Source: Syntrophobacter sp. SbD2 (GTDB lineage: Bacteria; Desulfobacterota; Syntrophobacteria; Syntrophobacterales; Syntrophobacteraceae). Taken from it: a stretch of DNA of 9,228 nt. The notes beneath the pieces were generated by a model. The model was not told where the DNA came from. It did not search any database and saw only the letters and a program-made list of their open reading frames with translations. The stretch covers positions 3,083 through 12,310 of the forward strand of contig OMSV01000070.1 of assembly GCA_900290385.1 (NCBI GenBank). Direction: 5' to 3'. How positions within the stretch are numbered: the first letter of the stretch is position 1; every line of letters starts with the position of its first letter. The translations under genes were made by a program, and so were the position numbers. This document shows, piece after piece, positions 1 through 6,900 of the stretch.

Positions 1-1
1 G

Positions 2-460
2 CCGGAGGCTTCCATCGAGGAGATCGAAAAAGTTGCGAGGGCCGCCGCCATTCATGACGAAATAGCCGGCATGCCACGAGGATATGAAACCAGAATAGGG
101 GAGAAGGGGATAAAACTTTCCGGCGGCCAGCGGCAGAGAATCGCTATAGCGCGGGCGCTCCTTTTAAGCCGGCCCGTAATTATGATTGACGATGGTCTTT
201 CAGCCGTGGACATGGAAACAGAGCACGCGATAATCCGTTCTATTGCTTCCTACCTTGAAGGGCGGACCTGCATAGTCGTGTCCCACCGCATAGCGCCGCT
301 GGCCGACGCCAACCAAATCGTGGTAATGGAAAAAGGACAGATTGTGGACATGGGGCCGCACAATGAATTAGTCGAGCGAAACGCCTTCTATTCAAGCACC
401 TACAGGCATCAAACATTGAGTGGGTATGCTGAGGACAGCGTCACCGGCGATCAACAATGA
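2..460 (+). CDS. ABC exporter half-transporter, MdlA/YheI-like subunit with degenerate Walker B (5' end missing)
   Basis: This is the C-terminal 152 residues of a half-size ABC exporter, truncated by the window start; the frame is open from base 2. Only part of the nucleotide-binding domain is present. In fragment numbering it shows the LSGGQ signature at 39-43, Walker B VIMIDD at 59-64, the D-loop SAVD at 67-70 and the switch His95 in VVSHR. Residue 64 is Asp (codon 191-193) where a hydrolytic ABC protein has Glu. In the known heterodimeric exporters (MdlA/MdlB, BmrCD, LmrCD, TM287/288) one subunit carries this kind of change. The gene overlaps the next by ATGA, so the two are probably translationally coupled and form one inner-membrane exporter. 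The missing part should hold six membrane helices and Walker A. Drug or lipid export is the usual family role; the substrate cannot be read from sequence. Family assignment is firm, and the MdlA-type assignment is good because of the partner gene. Confidence 0.93.
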   Translation, partial: PEASIEEIEKVARAAAIHDEIAGMPRGYETRIGEKGIKLSGGQRQRIAIARALLLSRPVIMIDDGLSAVDMETEHAIIRSIASYLEGRTCIVVSHRIAPLADANQIVVMEKGQIVDMGPHNELVERNAFYSSTYRHQTLSGYAEDSVTGDQQ

Positions 461-2280
461 CTAACGATCAGGAAATTCTAGAGGACGAACAAAAACGGTA
501 CCTGAGCGACTTCAAACTGTGGGGGCGGCTGCTCGAATTCATAGTTCCCCAGTGGAAGTGGGTCCTTACCGCAGTTGGCCTTGCCTTTATCATTACAGCC
601 GCAAGTCTTGTGTGGCCGAGGCTCGTCCAATTGGCGATCGACAAGTATATCCTCAACAATTCCCTGCCCCTCGATGCGCGGCTGAACGGGGTGACCTGGA
701 TCGCTCTGCTTTTCCTGGCAGTTATCGCGGCCGGGTTCGTGGCGAATTTTTTCCAGGTTATCGCCCTCGAATGGGCCGGTCAAAGAATGATGCACTCTTT
801 GCGCCAGGGTCTGTTCAACCATGTCATCCGGTTGAACCTCTCGTTTTTCAGCGCCAACAGGGTAGGCAGGCTGGTTACCCGGCACACAAACGATATCCAG
901 AACATGTACGAGATGTTCACATCGGTCATCATTACTCTTTTCAACGAGGGAGTCAGGCTTGTCGGCATCCTTTTTGTCCTGTTCTGGATGGATTGGAGAC
1001 TTTCGCTGCTTCTTGCTCTCACTTTTCCCGTGATGATCCTTATAACGCTGACTTTCGGCAAGCTGAGCCGGCAGGCTTTCCGCAAAATACGCTCTCACCT
1101 TGCTGGAATTAACGCGTTTTTGCAGGAAGCGATCTCGGGGATGTCGGTTGTTCAGATTTTTCTGCGCGAAAAAGACGTGCGGGAGCGTTTCTCCCGCTTG
1201 AACGGAAAATATTTTGAGGCGGCGATGTACCAGATTCGGGTATTCAGTATTTTTGTGCCGCTAATCGAGGTCATGAGTTCGGTTACGCTCGCAATGATCA
1301 TATGGTACGGCGGGGGCCGGGTCCTGGGAAACTACATGACGATAGGAGTCCTCACCGCTTTCATTTCTTACATGCGCCTTTTTTTCCAGCCCATTCGCGA
1401 GTTTTCTCAAAAATACACGATAGTGCAGTCGGCGATGACCTCTGCAGAGAGGATTTTCCAACTGCTTGAAGAAAAGGATTGCATCCCGCAGGTAATCGAT
1501 CCGGTGAGGATAGACAACATCAGGGGGCACATCGAGTTTCGCAATGTGGTGTTCTCGTATGAGACAGGCAGGCCGGTCCTGAGAAACATCTCCTTCGAAG
1601 TGGAGCCGGGCCACACTTTTGCCATTATCGGAGTAACGGGATCGGGAAAGACTACTATCATAAATTTGCTGGAAAGGTTTTACGACCCGCAGCAGGGAAG
1701 CATACTGTTGGACGGCGTGGATCTCCGCAGGCTAGAGCCGCACTGGTTGCGGGAGCACTTTGGGCTGGTGATGCAGGATATTTTCATAGTGCCTGGATCT
1801 ATCAGAGAAAATATACTGCTTGACCGTGAGCTGTCTGAAGCCGAGATTGGCCGGATCGTGAGTCTCTCGCAATTGGAAAGCCTGGTGCAACGCCTTCCAC
1901 TGGGACTCGACACAACAATAGGGGAGGGCGCCATGGATCTCTCAGCGGGTCAGAAACAATTGCTGGCGTTTGCGAGAGTTCTGGCGCGAGACCCTAAAAT
2001 CCTTATTCTGGATGAGGCAACTTCAAATGTGGATACAGAAACGGAGATGTTGATCGAGAAGGCAATCAGGGCGGTCATGGCAAACCGGACGAGCATCATA
2101 ATCGCTCACCGGCTATCCACTATCAGACGGGCAAATCAGATCGTTATCATCGAGCAGGGGCAGATAGTTGAGCAGGGGACCCACGAAGACCTGATGGAGA
2201 AGGCCGGCCTTTACCATCACCTCCAGATGCTCGAAAACACCATCTCCGTCGAGCAGGAGCAGGTGCCTTACGGATCCTGA
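457..2280 (+). CDS. ABC exporter half-transporter, MdlB/YheH-like subunit
   Basis: A complete 607-residue half-transporter of usual length. A membrane domain with about six helices spans roughly residues 30-320, followed by a nucleotide-binding domain at about 355-590. Visible motifs are A-loop Tyr368, Walker A GVTGSGKTT (392-400), Q-loop Gln440, signature LSAGQ (495-499), Walker B ILILDE (515-520) with catalytic Glu520, and switch His551. The signature departs from LSGGQ (Ala for the first Gly), while Walker B is canonical, which is the mirror image of the upstream subunit. Together they would form one competent and one degenerate ATP site, as known for MdlAB- and TM287/288-type exporters. 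The ATG at 457 overlaps the upstream stop; no strong Shine-Dalgarno is seen, consistent with coupled translation. The likely role is ATP-driven export of hydrophobic compounds across the inner membrane; the actual substrate is unknown. Confidence 0.96.
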   Translation: MTNDQEILEDEQKRYLSDFKLWGRLLEFIVPQWKWVLTAVGLAFIITAASLVWPRLVQLAIDKYILNNSLPLDARLNGVTWIALLFLAVIAAGFVANFFQVIALEWAGQRMMHSLRQGLFNHVIRLNLSFFSANRVGRLVTRHTNDIQNMYEMFTSVIITLFNEGVRLVGILFVLFWMDWRLSLLLALTFPVMILITLTFGKLSRQAFRKIRSHLAGINAFLQEAISGMSVVQIFLREKDVRERFSRLNGKYFEAAMYQIRVFSIFVPLIEVMSSVTLAMIIWYGGGRVLGNYMTIGVLTAFISYMRLFFQPIREFSQKYTIVQSAMTSAERIFQLLEEKDCIPQVIDPVRIDNIRGHIEFRNVVFSYETGRPVLRNISFEVEPGHTFAIIGVTGSGKTTIINLLERFYDPQQGSILLDGVDLRRLEPHWLREHFGLVMQDIFIVPGSIRENILLDRELSEAEIGRIVSLSQLESLVQRLPLGLDTTIGEGAMDLSAGQKQLLAFARVLARDPKILILDEATSNVDTETEMLIEKAIRAVMANRTSIIIAHRLSTIRRANQIVIIEQGQIVEQGTHEDLMEKAGLYHHLQMLENTISVEQEQVPYGS

Positions 2281-2321
2281 GTGTCAGGACTTCCGAACTT
2301 CATCGCACCTCTGTAGTTGAA

Positions 2322-2339
2322 GCAGCCTTATAAGGCTGC
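2322..2339. repeat. Perfect 18-base palindrome between the ABC pair and the permease
   Basis: The sequence GCAGCCTTATAAGGCTGC equals its own reverse complement over all 18 bases; the flanking bases do not extend it. As RNA it can form a 7-bp GC-rich stem with a TATA loop. As DNA it has the shape of a dimer-bound operator. A TATAAG hexamer (2329-2334) in its centre resembles a -10 box, but I see no good -35 at normal spacing. No T-run follows directly, so it is a poor intrinsic terminator. Function is unassigned. Confidence 0.6.
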
Positions 2340-2358
2340 CCAAAACACTAATTTTGGG
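2339..2358 (+). promoter_or_regulatory. Hairpin overlapping the permease ribosome binding region
   Basis: CCCAAAA (2339-2345) can pair with TTTTGGG (2352-2358) across a 6-base CACTAA loop. It abuts the 18-base palindrome, sharing one base. The 3' arm contains the GGG of the only Shine-Dalgarno-like stretch (GGGAAAG, 2356-2362) before the ATG at 2366, so the structure could limit initiation on the permease mRNA. The pairing is seen directly; the regulatory effect is inference. No c-di-AMP (ydaO-type) riboswitch fits in the short 85-base gap. Confidence 0.35.
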
Positions 2359-2365
2359 AAAGATC

Positions 2366-4237
2366 ATGTCGCTACTCGACAAGCTGTTCGGGCGACCGCT
2401 CGCGTCGTCGGAAGCCCAGAAGGAAAAAATCAACGCATGGACCGGCGTGCCGGTGCTGGGATTGGATGCCCTGGCCTCCACCGGGTATGGTCCTGAGGCC
2501 GGGCTTACCATCTTGTTGCCCCTCGGTTTGCTCGGATTGCAATACTTCCCGATTATCCTCCTAGTGATCGTAATGAAGCTCCTGACCCTCTATCTGTCAT
2601 ATCGGCAGACTATTGCCGCCTATCCGGGCGGCGGCGGCGCGTATACTGTCGCCAGCGATAATCTCGGCATAAATATGGGTCTGTGGGCGGCGGTTATGTT
2701 GCTCTTGGATTACCTTCTGAATGTCTGCGTCGGCATTGCCGCAGGGATAGGCGCGGTGGTCTCGGCCATCCCGATGCTCCAACCGTACACGCTGGAGCTC
2801 TGTCTCCTGGTTCTGCTGACTCTGACTATTATCAACCTGCGCGGGGTTCGCCAAACGGGCCTGGTTTTCATAGTTCCCGTAATAGTGTTTGTAGTGTGCC
2901 TGGGGTTCACCCTTGTCCTCGGATTGCTCAGCACCTGGCTAAACGGCGGCCATCCCCAACCGGTCGTACCGCCGCCGGCAATCCCGCAGGCGACCGCCAC
3001 GGTGACCTCCTGGCTGCTCCTGTGCGCCTTCGCCAACAGCGCTACGGCGCTGACCGGCATCGAGGCCGTAAGCAACGGGGTGCCCCTTTTTCGCGAACCC
3101 GCCGTGCCCAATGCCCAGCGGACCTTGACAGTGATTATGTTAATACTTGCCCTGTTCCTGCTGGCCATCGGCTATCTCGTTCCCCACTATCATATTGGCG
3201 CGATGGATGAGGCACAGCCGGGCTATCAGACCATACTGTCGCAACTGGTTGCGGCCGTAGCGGGCCGGGGAGTATTCTACTACGTATCCCTGGCCGCTAT
3301 CTTCATTGTCCTCACCTATTCGGCTCAAACCAGCTTTACGGACTTTCCCAGGGTCTGTCGGTTGCTGGCGGAGGATGGTTTCTTGCCGCCATATTTCGCC
3401 AACGCCGGTCGGAGGTTGGTTTTTTCGCATGGAATTATCTTCCTCTCCGTCTGTTCCGGCCTGCTGCTGATCGCCTTCCGAGGCTTGACCTACGCATTGA
3501 TTCCGTTATTTGCCGTGGGGGCCTTTGGGGCCTTTCTATTCTCCCAGGCCGGCATGGTGGTGCACTGGCTACGCAAACGGGGGCGGGGATTCCGAATTGC
3601 GCTGGCATACAACGCCCTGGGCGCTGTGACTACAGCAGCCGCCCTGGTGGTTATCATCGCAGCGAAATTCATGGAAGGCGCATGGATGACGGTAATCTTC
3701 GTGCCCACACTTGTGTTTTTACTTCAGGCAATCAAACGCCACTATCAAAAAGTCTCGCGAAAAGTGGACAAGCCTTTAGAACTGCAGGCTGCAAAATTGC
3801 AACACCCCATCGTGATCATTCCGATCTACTGTTGGGACCGCGTCGCCGAGAGGGCCGTGCGGTTCGGTTTGCTACTCTCAGACGAGGTCATTGCTATACA
3901 TGTGAGCACAGATGAGGATGATCAGCAGCTGCTCAGGAAACTCTGGACCGAGAAGGTCGAGAAACCGGCAAAAGCCGCAGGTTTTGCTGTTCCTCGCCTC
4001 GAGATCATTTCTTCACCCTATCGCCGGATCGACCAACCGATTTTAGATTTTGTTCAAGAAACCAGAAAAAAGAACCGGAACCGGCTCATTGCAGTGATCC
4101 TGCCCCAATTGGTCGAGCCGCACTGGTATCAATACGTGCTGCACAATTTGCACGCCGCGTGGCTGCGGACCTCGCTATTTCTGCAACGTGACCAATACAC
4201 AGTGGTGGTCGATATTCCGTGGTATTTGCAGGATTAG
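2366..4237 (+). CDS. KimA-like APC-superfamily permease with C-terminal cytosolic domain
   Basis: A 623-residue membrane protein close in layout to Bacillus KimA (YdaO), a proton-coupled K+ importer of the APC superfamily. About twelve hydrophobic segments fill residues 27-455, and a soluble USP-like tail covers about 470-623. Shared landmarks include LDALASTGYG (33-42), LSYR with AYPGGGGAY (77-93), ALTGIEAVSN (228-237) and LLSDEVIAIHVS (503-514). From recalled KimA structure work, ion-site residues correspond here to Asp34, Tyr41, Thr230 and Glu233, which are kept. KimA Thr121, Ser125 and Tyr377 correspond to Asn119, Gly123 and Phe382, which are changed. K+ uptake is therefore plausible but not certain; amino-acid or other cation transport is possible. 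I chose the ATG at 2366 (GGGA about 6 bases upstream); a TTG at 2354 in frame would add four residues. It lies 85 bases after the ABC pair on the same strand, so cotranscription is possible. Confidence 0.9.
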   Translation: MSLLDKLFGRPLASSEAQKEKINAWTGVPVLGLDALASTGYGPEAGLTILLPLGLLGLQYFPIILLVIVMKLLTLYLSYRQTIAAYPGGGGAYTVASDNLGINMGLWAAVMLLLDYLLNVCVGIAAGIGAVVSAIPMLQPYTLELCLLVLLTLTIINLRGVRQTGLVFIVPVIVFVVCLGFTLVLGLLSTWLNGGHPQPVVPPPAIPQATATVTSWLLLCAFANSATALTGIEAVSNGVPLFREPAVPNAQRTLTVIMLILALFLLAIGYLVPHYHIGAMDEAQPGYQTILSQLVAAVAGRGVFYYVSLAAIFIVLTYSAQTSFTDFPRVCRLLAEDGFLPPYFANAGRRLVFSHGIIFLSVCSGLLLIAFRGLTYALIPLFAVGAFGAFLFSQAGMVVHWLRKRGRGFRIALAYNALGAVTTAAALVVIIAAKFMEGAWMTVIFVPTLVFLLQAIKRHYQKVSRKVDKPLELQAAKLQHPIVIIPIYCWDRVAERAVRFGLLLSDEVIAIHVSTDEDDQQLLRKLWTEKVEKPAKAAGFAVPRLEIISSPYRRIDQPILDFVQETRKKNRNRLIAVILPQLVEPHWYQYVLHNLHAAWLRTSLFLQRDQYTVVVDIPWYLQD

Positions 4238-4391
4238 GCGGCAGACCCGTTAACAAGATCAGTTATCGGCCCCGATAGCCGATTTCGACCGGTATACGGA
4301 CCCTAATGCTATCGCCGCTATTAATTTCTCATAAATATGTCTAGCCGGAATGTTTAAAGCACCGGCACGCCGCCGCTCAACATGAGACCAG
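4238..4391. other. Convergent intergenic gap, weak hairpins only
   Basis: This 154-base gap separates the converging 3' ends of the permease and the SLC13 carrier, so a bidirectional terminator would be expected. Two weak candidates are visible. ATCGGC (4265-4270) can pair with GCCGAT (4278-4283) over a 7-base loop. GCCGG (4344-4348) can pair with CCGGC (4362-4366). Neither is followed by a convincing T-run on either strand. No gene is seen. Confidence 0.4.
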
Positions 4392-6194
4392 TCAAAAGGG
4401 CCAGAACATTTTGATCAGAAACGGAGCCAGTCCCACCACCAGCAAGCTTAGAGGTAAACCCAGACGCCAATAATCCCCGAATGCGTAACCTCCGGGCCCC
4501 ATAACCAGAGTGTTGGCCTGATGACCGATCGGGGTAAGAAACGAAGATGAAACCCCCACCGCAACTGCCATCAGGAATGGATCGACCGACGCCCCGAAAC
4601 CTTGTGCGATGCCTATGGCGATTGGCGCCATGACCATGGCGGCAGCCGTATGATTGATGATGTTCGACAAAAGCAACGTGCCGGCCAGGACGACACCAAG
4701 CGAAACAACATGCGGCAGTTGGCCGGCAACCGGCAAGAAAGCGTTAGCGATAGATCGGGTAATGCCTGAGCTTTGCATTGCTTCGCCTACCGGAATGAAA
4801 GCGCCTAACAGGACAATTAAGGGCCAATCGACGTTTTCGTATAGCTCGCGGGCGTTGATGATTCCGCATAGGACCATTAAAACGGCTCCGGCGGTGAAGG
4901 CAACCTGCACCGGCAGTATCCCGAAGGCTGGCAGTAAAACGACTCCCGAAAAAATAAGTACCGCTGTCACGACCCGCGTCGGCTTGTCGATCCTCAACGA
5001 ACGCTTGGCAAGGGGCAGACACCCCAACCTGTCAAGCACAGTCCCGAGGGATTCAGTGCCGCCTTGGAAAAGCAAGACATCGCCGGACTGCAGCCGGAAT
5101 CCTGACAATCGCCCCTTGTGGCGATGACCTTGACGTGAGACGGCAAGCACATTGGCGCCATAGAAGCGACGCAGATTCATCTGGGCCAGTGTGCGGCCAA
5201 CTAGTTGCGAGCCGGCTCCGATCACACCCTCTACCATACCGATCTCGGCAGATACCAGAAACTTCTTTGCCAGGTCCTTTTCAGCAGCGAGGACAAACTT
5301 GGAGGTCTCCAAGAGGGCCTTGAGAGAATTGGCGTCGGCCTCTACGATTAGTACGTCCCCCGCGCGGAGCGGTTCCAGGCGGGATAAAACGGGCAGACGG
5401 CGTTTTCCACGAACGATCCCAAGGATCAAGACATCTTCCTGCAAAGCTTTCTCAAGCTCACTTACCGTCTTTTTCACAAAGGGAGACTCCTTCGGTACCG
5501 CCACTTCAGTCAGGTAATCCGCAATCTCGAAAAGCTCATCCTTGCCGCCCTTGCTTCTGCGAACCGGCACAAGCCTCCAGCCGATCAACCAGATAAATAC
5601 CAGGCCAGCCAAGGTGAGGCTCAGACCGACGGGGGTAAAGTCGAATAAGCCGAAGGGCTCTCCTGTTGCCTGTCGTCGAAATCCGGCCACGAGGATGTTG
5701 GCTGGCGTGCCAATCAGCGTAATGCAGCCTCCCAACAAGGACGCGAAGGCTATGGGCATGAGTACCTTAGATGGACTCTGTTCGTTCTTGCGAGCTAGCT
5801 GAATAGCGACCGGCATCATGATTCCGGTGGTTCCGGTATCATCCACAAATGCCGAGATAAAAGCTGTCACGCCGGTTATGACCGGCATCAAGAGCCTGTC
5901 TCCAAGGCCTGCCAGTGCTGCAGCCAATGCGTCAGCCGCCCCGGCGTTCCACATGCCGCGGCTCACGACCATAACCGCTGCTACCGTGATTACAGCAGGG
6001 TTTCCGAAACCGTTGAAGACCTGGTCTGTAGGTATAATCCTTGCTGCGGCCAAAACAAGTAGCGCGGATGTCGCTACAATGTCGTAACGCCAACGGCCCC
6101 ACGCAAACAAGATTAAGGCGAGAATAATGACGATTACCACGAGGACCTGATCGAACGTATTCGAATCCACAATTACAGATGACCGATGGGGCAA
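4392..6194 (-). CDS. SLC13/DASS-family permease with two internal RCK_C (TrkA_C) domains
   Basis: About 600 residues, a usual length for SLC13 carriers with inserted TrkA_C domains. The N-terminal membrane half covers about residues 13-208, two RCK_C domains follow at about 222-300 and 308-388, and the C-terminal membrane half covers about 405-598. Family landmarks are GGCITLIGTPANILV (155-169), SNIINHTAAA (510-519) and SSSFLTPIGHQANTLV (549-564) followed by GPGGYAFGDYWRLGLPL. Relatives are annotated as sulfate, dicarboxylate or other anion symporters in the inner membrane; the substrate here is unknown. The hairpin motif that usually contains Asn-Asn-Thr in the first half reads Asp118-Asp119-Thr120. 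The start is uncertain: there is no ATG before residue 81, so TTG at 6194 or GTG at 6170 (592 residues) must serve, and neither has a clear Shine-Dalgarno. An in-frame stop at 6207-6209 limits any extension. The gene converges on the KimA-like permease. Confidence 0.92.
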   Translation of the reverse strand: MPHRSSVIVDSNTFDQVLVVIVIILALILFAWGRWRYDIVATSALLVLAAARIIPTDQVFNGFGNPAVITVAAVMVVSRGMWNAGAADALAAALAGLGDRLLMPVITGVTAFISAFVDDTGTTGIMMPVAIQLARKNEQSPSKVLMPIAFASLLGGCITLIGTPANILVAGFRRQATGEPFGLFDFTPVGLSLTLAGLVFIWLIGWRLVPVRRSKGGKDELFEIADYLTEVAVPKESPFVKKTVSELEKALQEDVLILGIVRGKRRLPVLSRLEPLRAGDVLIVEADANSLKALLETSKFVLAAEKDLAKKFLVSAEIGMVEGVIGAGSQLVGRTLAQMNLRRFYGANVLAVSRQGHRHKGRLSGFRLQSGDVLLFQGGTESLGTVLDRLGCLPLAKRSLRIDKPTRVVTAVLIFSGVVLLPAFGILPVQVAFTAGAVLMVLCGIINARELYENVDWPLIVLLGAFIPVGEAMQSSGITRSIANAFLPVAGQLPHVVSLGVVLAGTLLLSNIINHTAAAMVMAPIAIGIAQGFGASVDPFLMAVAVGVSSSFLTPIGHQANTLVMGPGGYAFGDYWRLGLPLSLLVVGLAPFLIKMFWPF

Positions 6195-6256
6195 GAGGTA
6201 AGTCGTTTAGCGTCTGTCCGCGTGAATTGCCATGTGGAGATCCTCCAGCGCCTGTT

Positions 6257-6400
6257 CTATTCGCATGACAGCTTCGGCGAGTTAGCTCTTAACCCGGGGT
6301 TCTCCTTAGTGTCGGCGAATGCAAAGTTCAGGGTCATGCCGGCGAGAAACTGAGCCGGTTGACTGAAAACGGTTTTGACGTCACGCATGAACAATCTCAC
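6257..6400 (-). CDS. Possible small ORF upstream of the SLC13 gene (doubtful)
   Basis: A 47-codon frame starts at GTG 6400 and ends at a TAG (6257-6259). A GGAG sits 5 bases before the GTG; an internal ATG at 6388 would give 43 residues. The product would begin MRLFMRDVKTVFSQPAQF and has a mixed composition with a mildly hydrophobic middle. I recognise no family. Its TAG is overlapped by the ATG (6266) of a further 19-codon frame that stops at 6207-6209, just before the SLC13 start. This could be a real leader-type gene, the two halves of a frameshifted short gene, or chance. The SD-like spacing is the main support; nothing else separates it from noise. Confidence 0.2.
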   Translation of the reverse strand: MRLFMRDVKTVFSQPAQFLAGMTLNFAFADTKENPGLRANSPKLSCE

Positions 6401-6467
6401 AAAGTCTCCGGAAGATATCCCAAATTAAAATTCAAATCGAAAAAGTGAAACTGCGCAAAGTAGCAAA

Positions 6468-6496
6468 TTCAAATACAAAGCCGCCTCCTCTATAAA
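6468..6496 (+). promoter_or_regulatory. Possible sigma-70 promoter in the AT-rich patch
   Basis: TTCAAA (6468-6473; 4 of 6 matches to TTGACA) and TATAAA (6491-6496; 5 of 6 to TATAAT) are separated by exactly 17 bases, with A/T-rich sequence upstream that could act as an UP element. The start would be near 6503, leaving a leader of almost 400 bases before the GH15 gene. This is the best-spaced promoter-like pair I see here, but such pairs arise by chance in AT-rich patches. Confidence 0.3.
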
Positions 6497-6729
6497 TTAG
6501 CTTCTAGTCACTGCTTTGACATTTTTCCAGCTACTCAGGCTTGTTATTTTTCCCGGGCGATTTCTGTACTAGCGGTCTTAAAGCTGGAGAAGCTATTTCT
6601 CACTTCCAACAATCGCGTGAGCTATGGACAACGAAACGGAAGTGTCCACAACTTCACACGCTCGGGCGGTGGTTGAGGAAATGACAAGATGAAAATTAGG
6701 TCTTTTAATGGCATTATCATGCGTCATGA

Positions 6730-6900
6730 GGAATAATTGATGACCGGTATAAAATCGCGATTGCCGGTGACGGCGGGGTTCCGACGCTTTACTTCTTTAC
6801 CGGGCTCCTGCTTGAGAACCAAAAACTCAATAGCCTAACCAACAGCCTCGATTTGTGCCCGGCTGGGATTTGTGTCTGTGATGATCTATGGAGATAATGT
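6730..6900 (+). pseudogene. Possible decayed N-terminal remnant of a Ras-like small GTPase
   Basis: A 56-codon open stretch (6730-6897, then TAA) has no ATG, GTG or TTG start ahead of its recognisable part. From 6748 it reads YKIAIAGDGGVPTLYFFTG, then LLLENQKLNSL. The first part resembles the beginning of Ras/Rab-type GTPases (hydrophobic strand, then GDGGVGKTS, then RF..G), but the P-loop Gly-Lys-Thr is replaced by Pro-Thr and one residue is lost, so it could not bind GTP normally. An ATG at 6740 in a neighbouring frame would supply a plausible start after a one-base shift. Similarity fades after about 30 residues. The alternatives are a chance resemblance or a relic of another nucleotide- or NAD-binding protein such as GH4. 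It ends at the GH15 start. Confidence 0.25.

Larger units (their letters stand above)
6195..6898. other. Long divergent intergenic region between the SLC13 and GH15 genes
   Basis: About 700 bases lie between two divergently transcribed genes. The region should hold both promoters. It contains an AT-rich patch (about 6420-6500) with the 10-base direct repeat AAATTCAAAT at 6428-6437 and 6465-6474, and a possible sigma-70 promoter listed separately. A perfect -35-like TTGACA (6516-6521) has no good -10 at 16-18 bases. Weak inverted repeats include GAAGT/ACTTC (6639-6643, 6651-6655). Two very short ORFs overlap by ATGA near 6692 (22 and 15 codons); both are unconvincing. A doubtful 47-codon ORF and a possible GTPase relic are given as separate entries. 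Confidence 0.6.

Noticed and set aside
519..1112. Long alternative-frame ORFs within the ABC, permease, SLC13 and GH15 genes
   Set aside because: They overlap genes with clear family motifs throughout, and their translations are biased with no motif of their own.
2281..2365. c-di-AMP (ydaO/yuaA) riboswitch upstream of the KimA-like gene
   Set aside because: The gap is only 85 bases and is filled by two simple hairpins; the large conserved ydaO-type fold cannot fit and none of its layout is visible.
4265..4283. Intrinsic terminator between the convergent carriers
   Set aside because: The 6-bp stem is short and not followed by a T-run on either strand.
6516..6547. Promoter from a perfect TTGACA
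   Set aside because: No acceptable -10 at 16-18 bases; the best match (TGTTAT) needs a 20-base spacer.
6624..6737. Two tiny frames (22 and 15 codons) overlapping by ATGA
   Set aside because: Too short, no Shine-Dalgarno, no recognisable sequence; the overlap alone is expected by chance.
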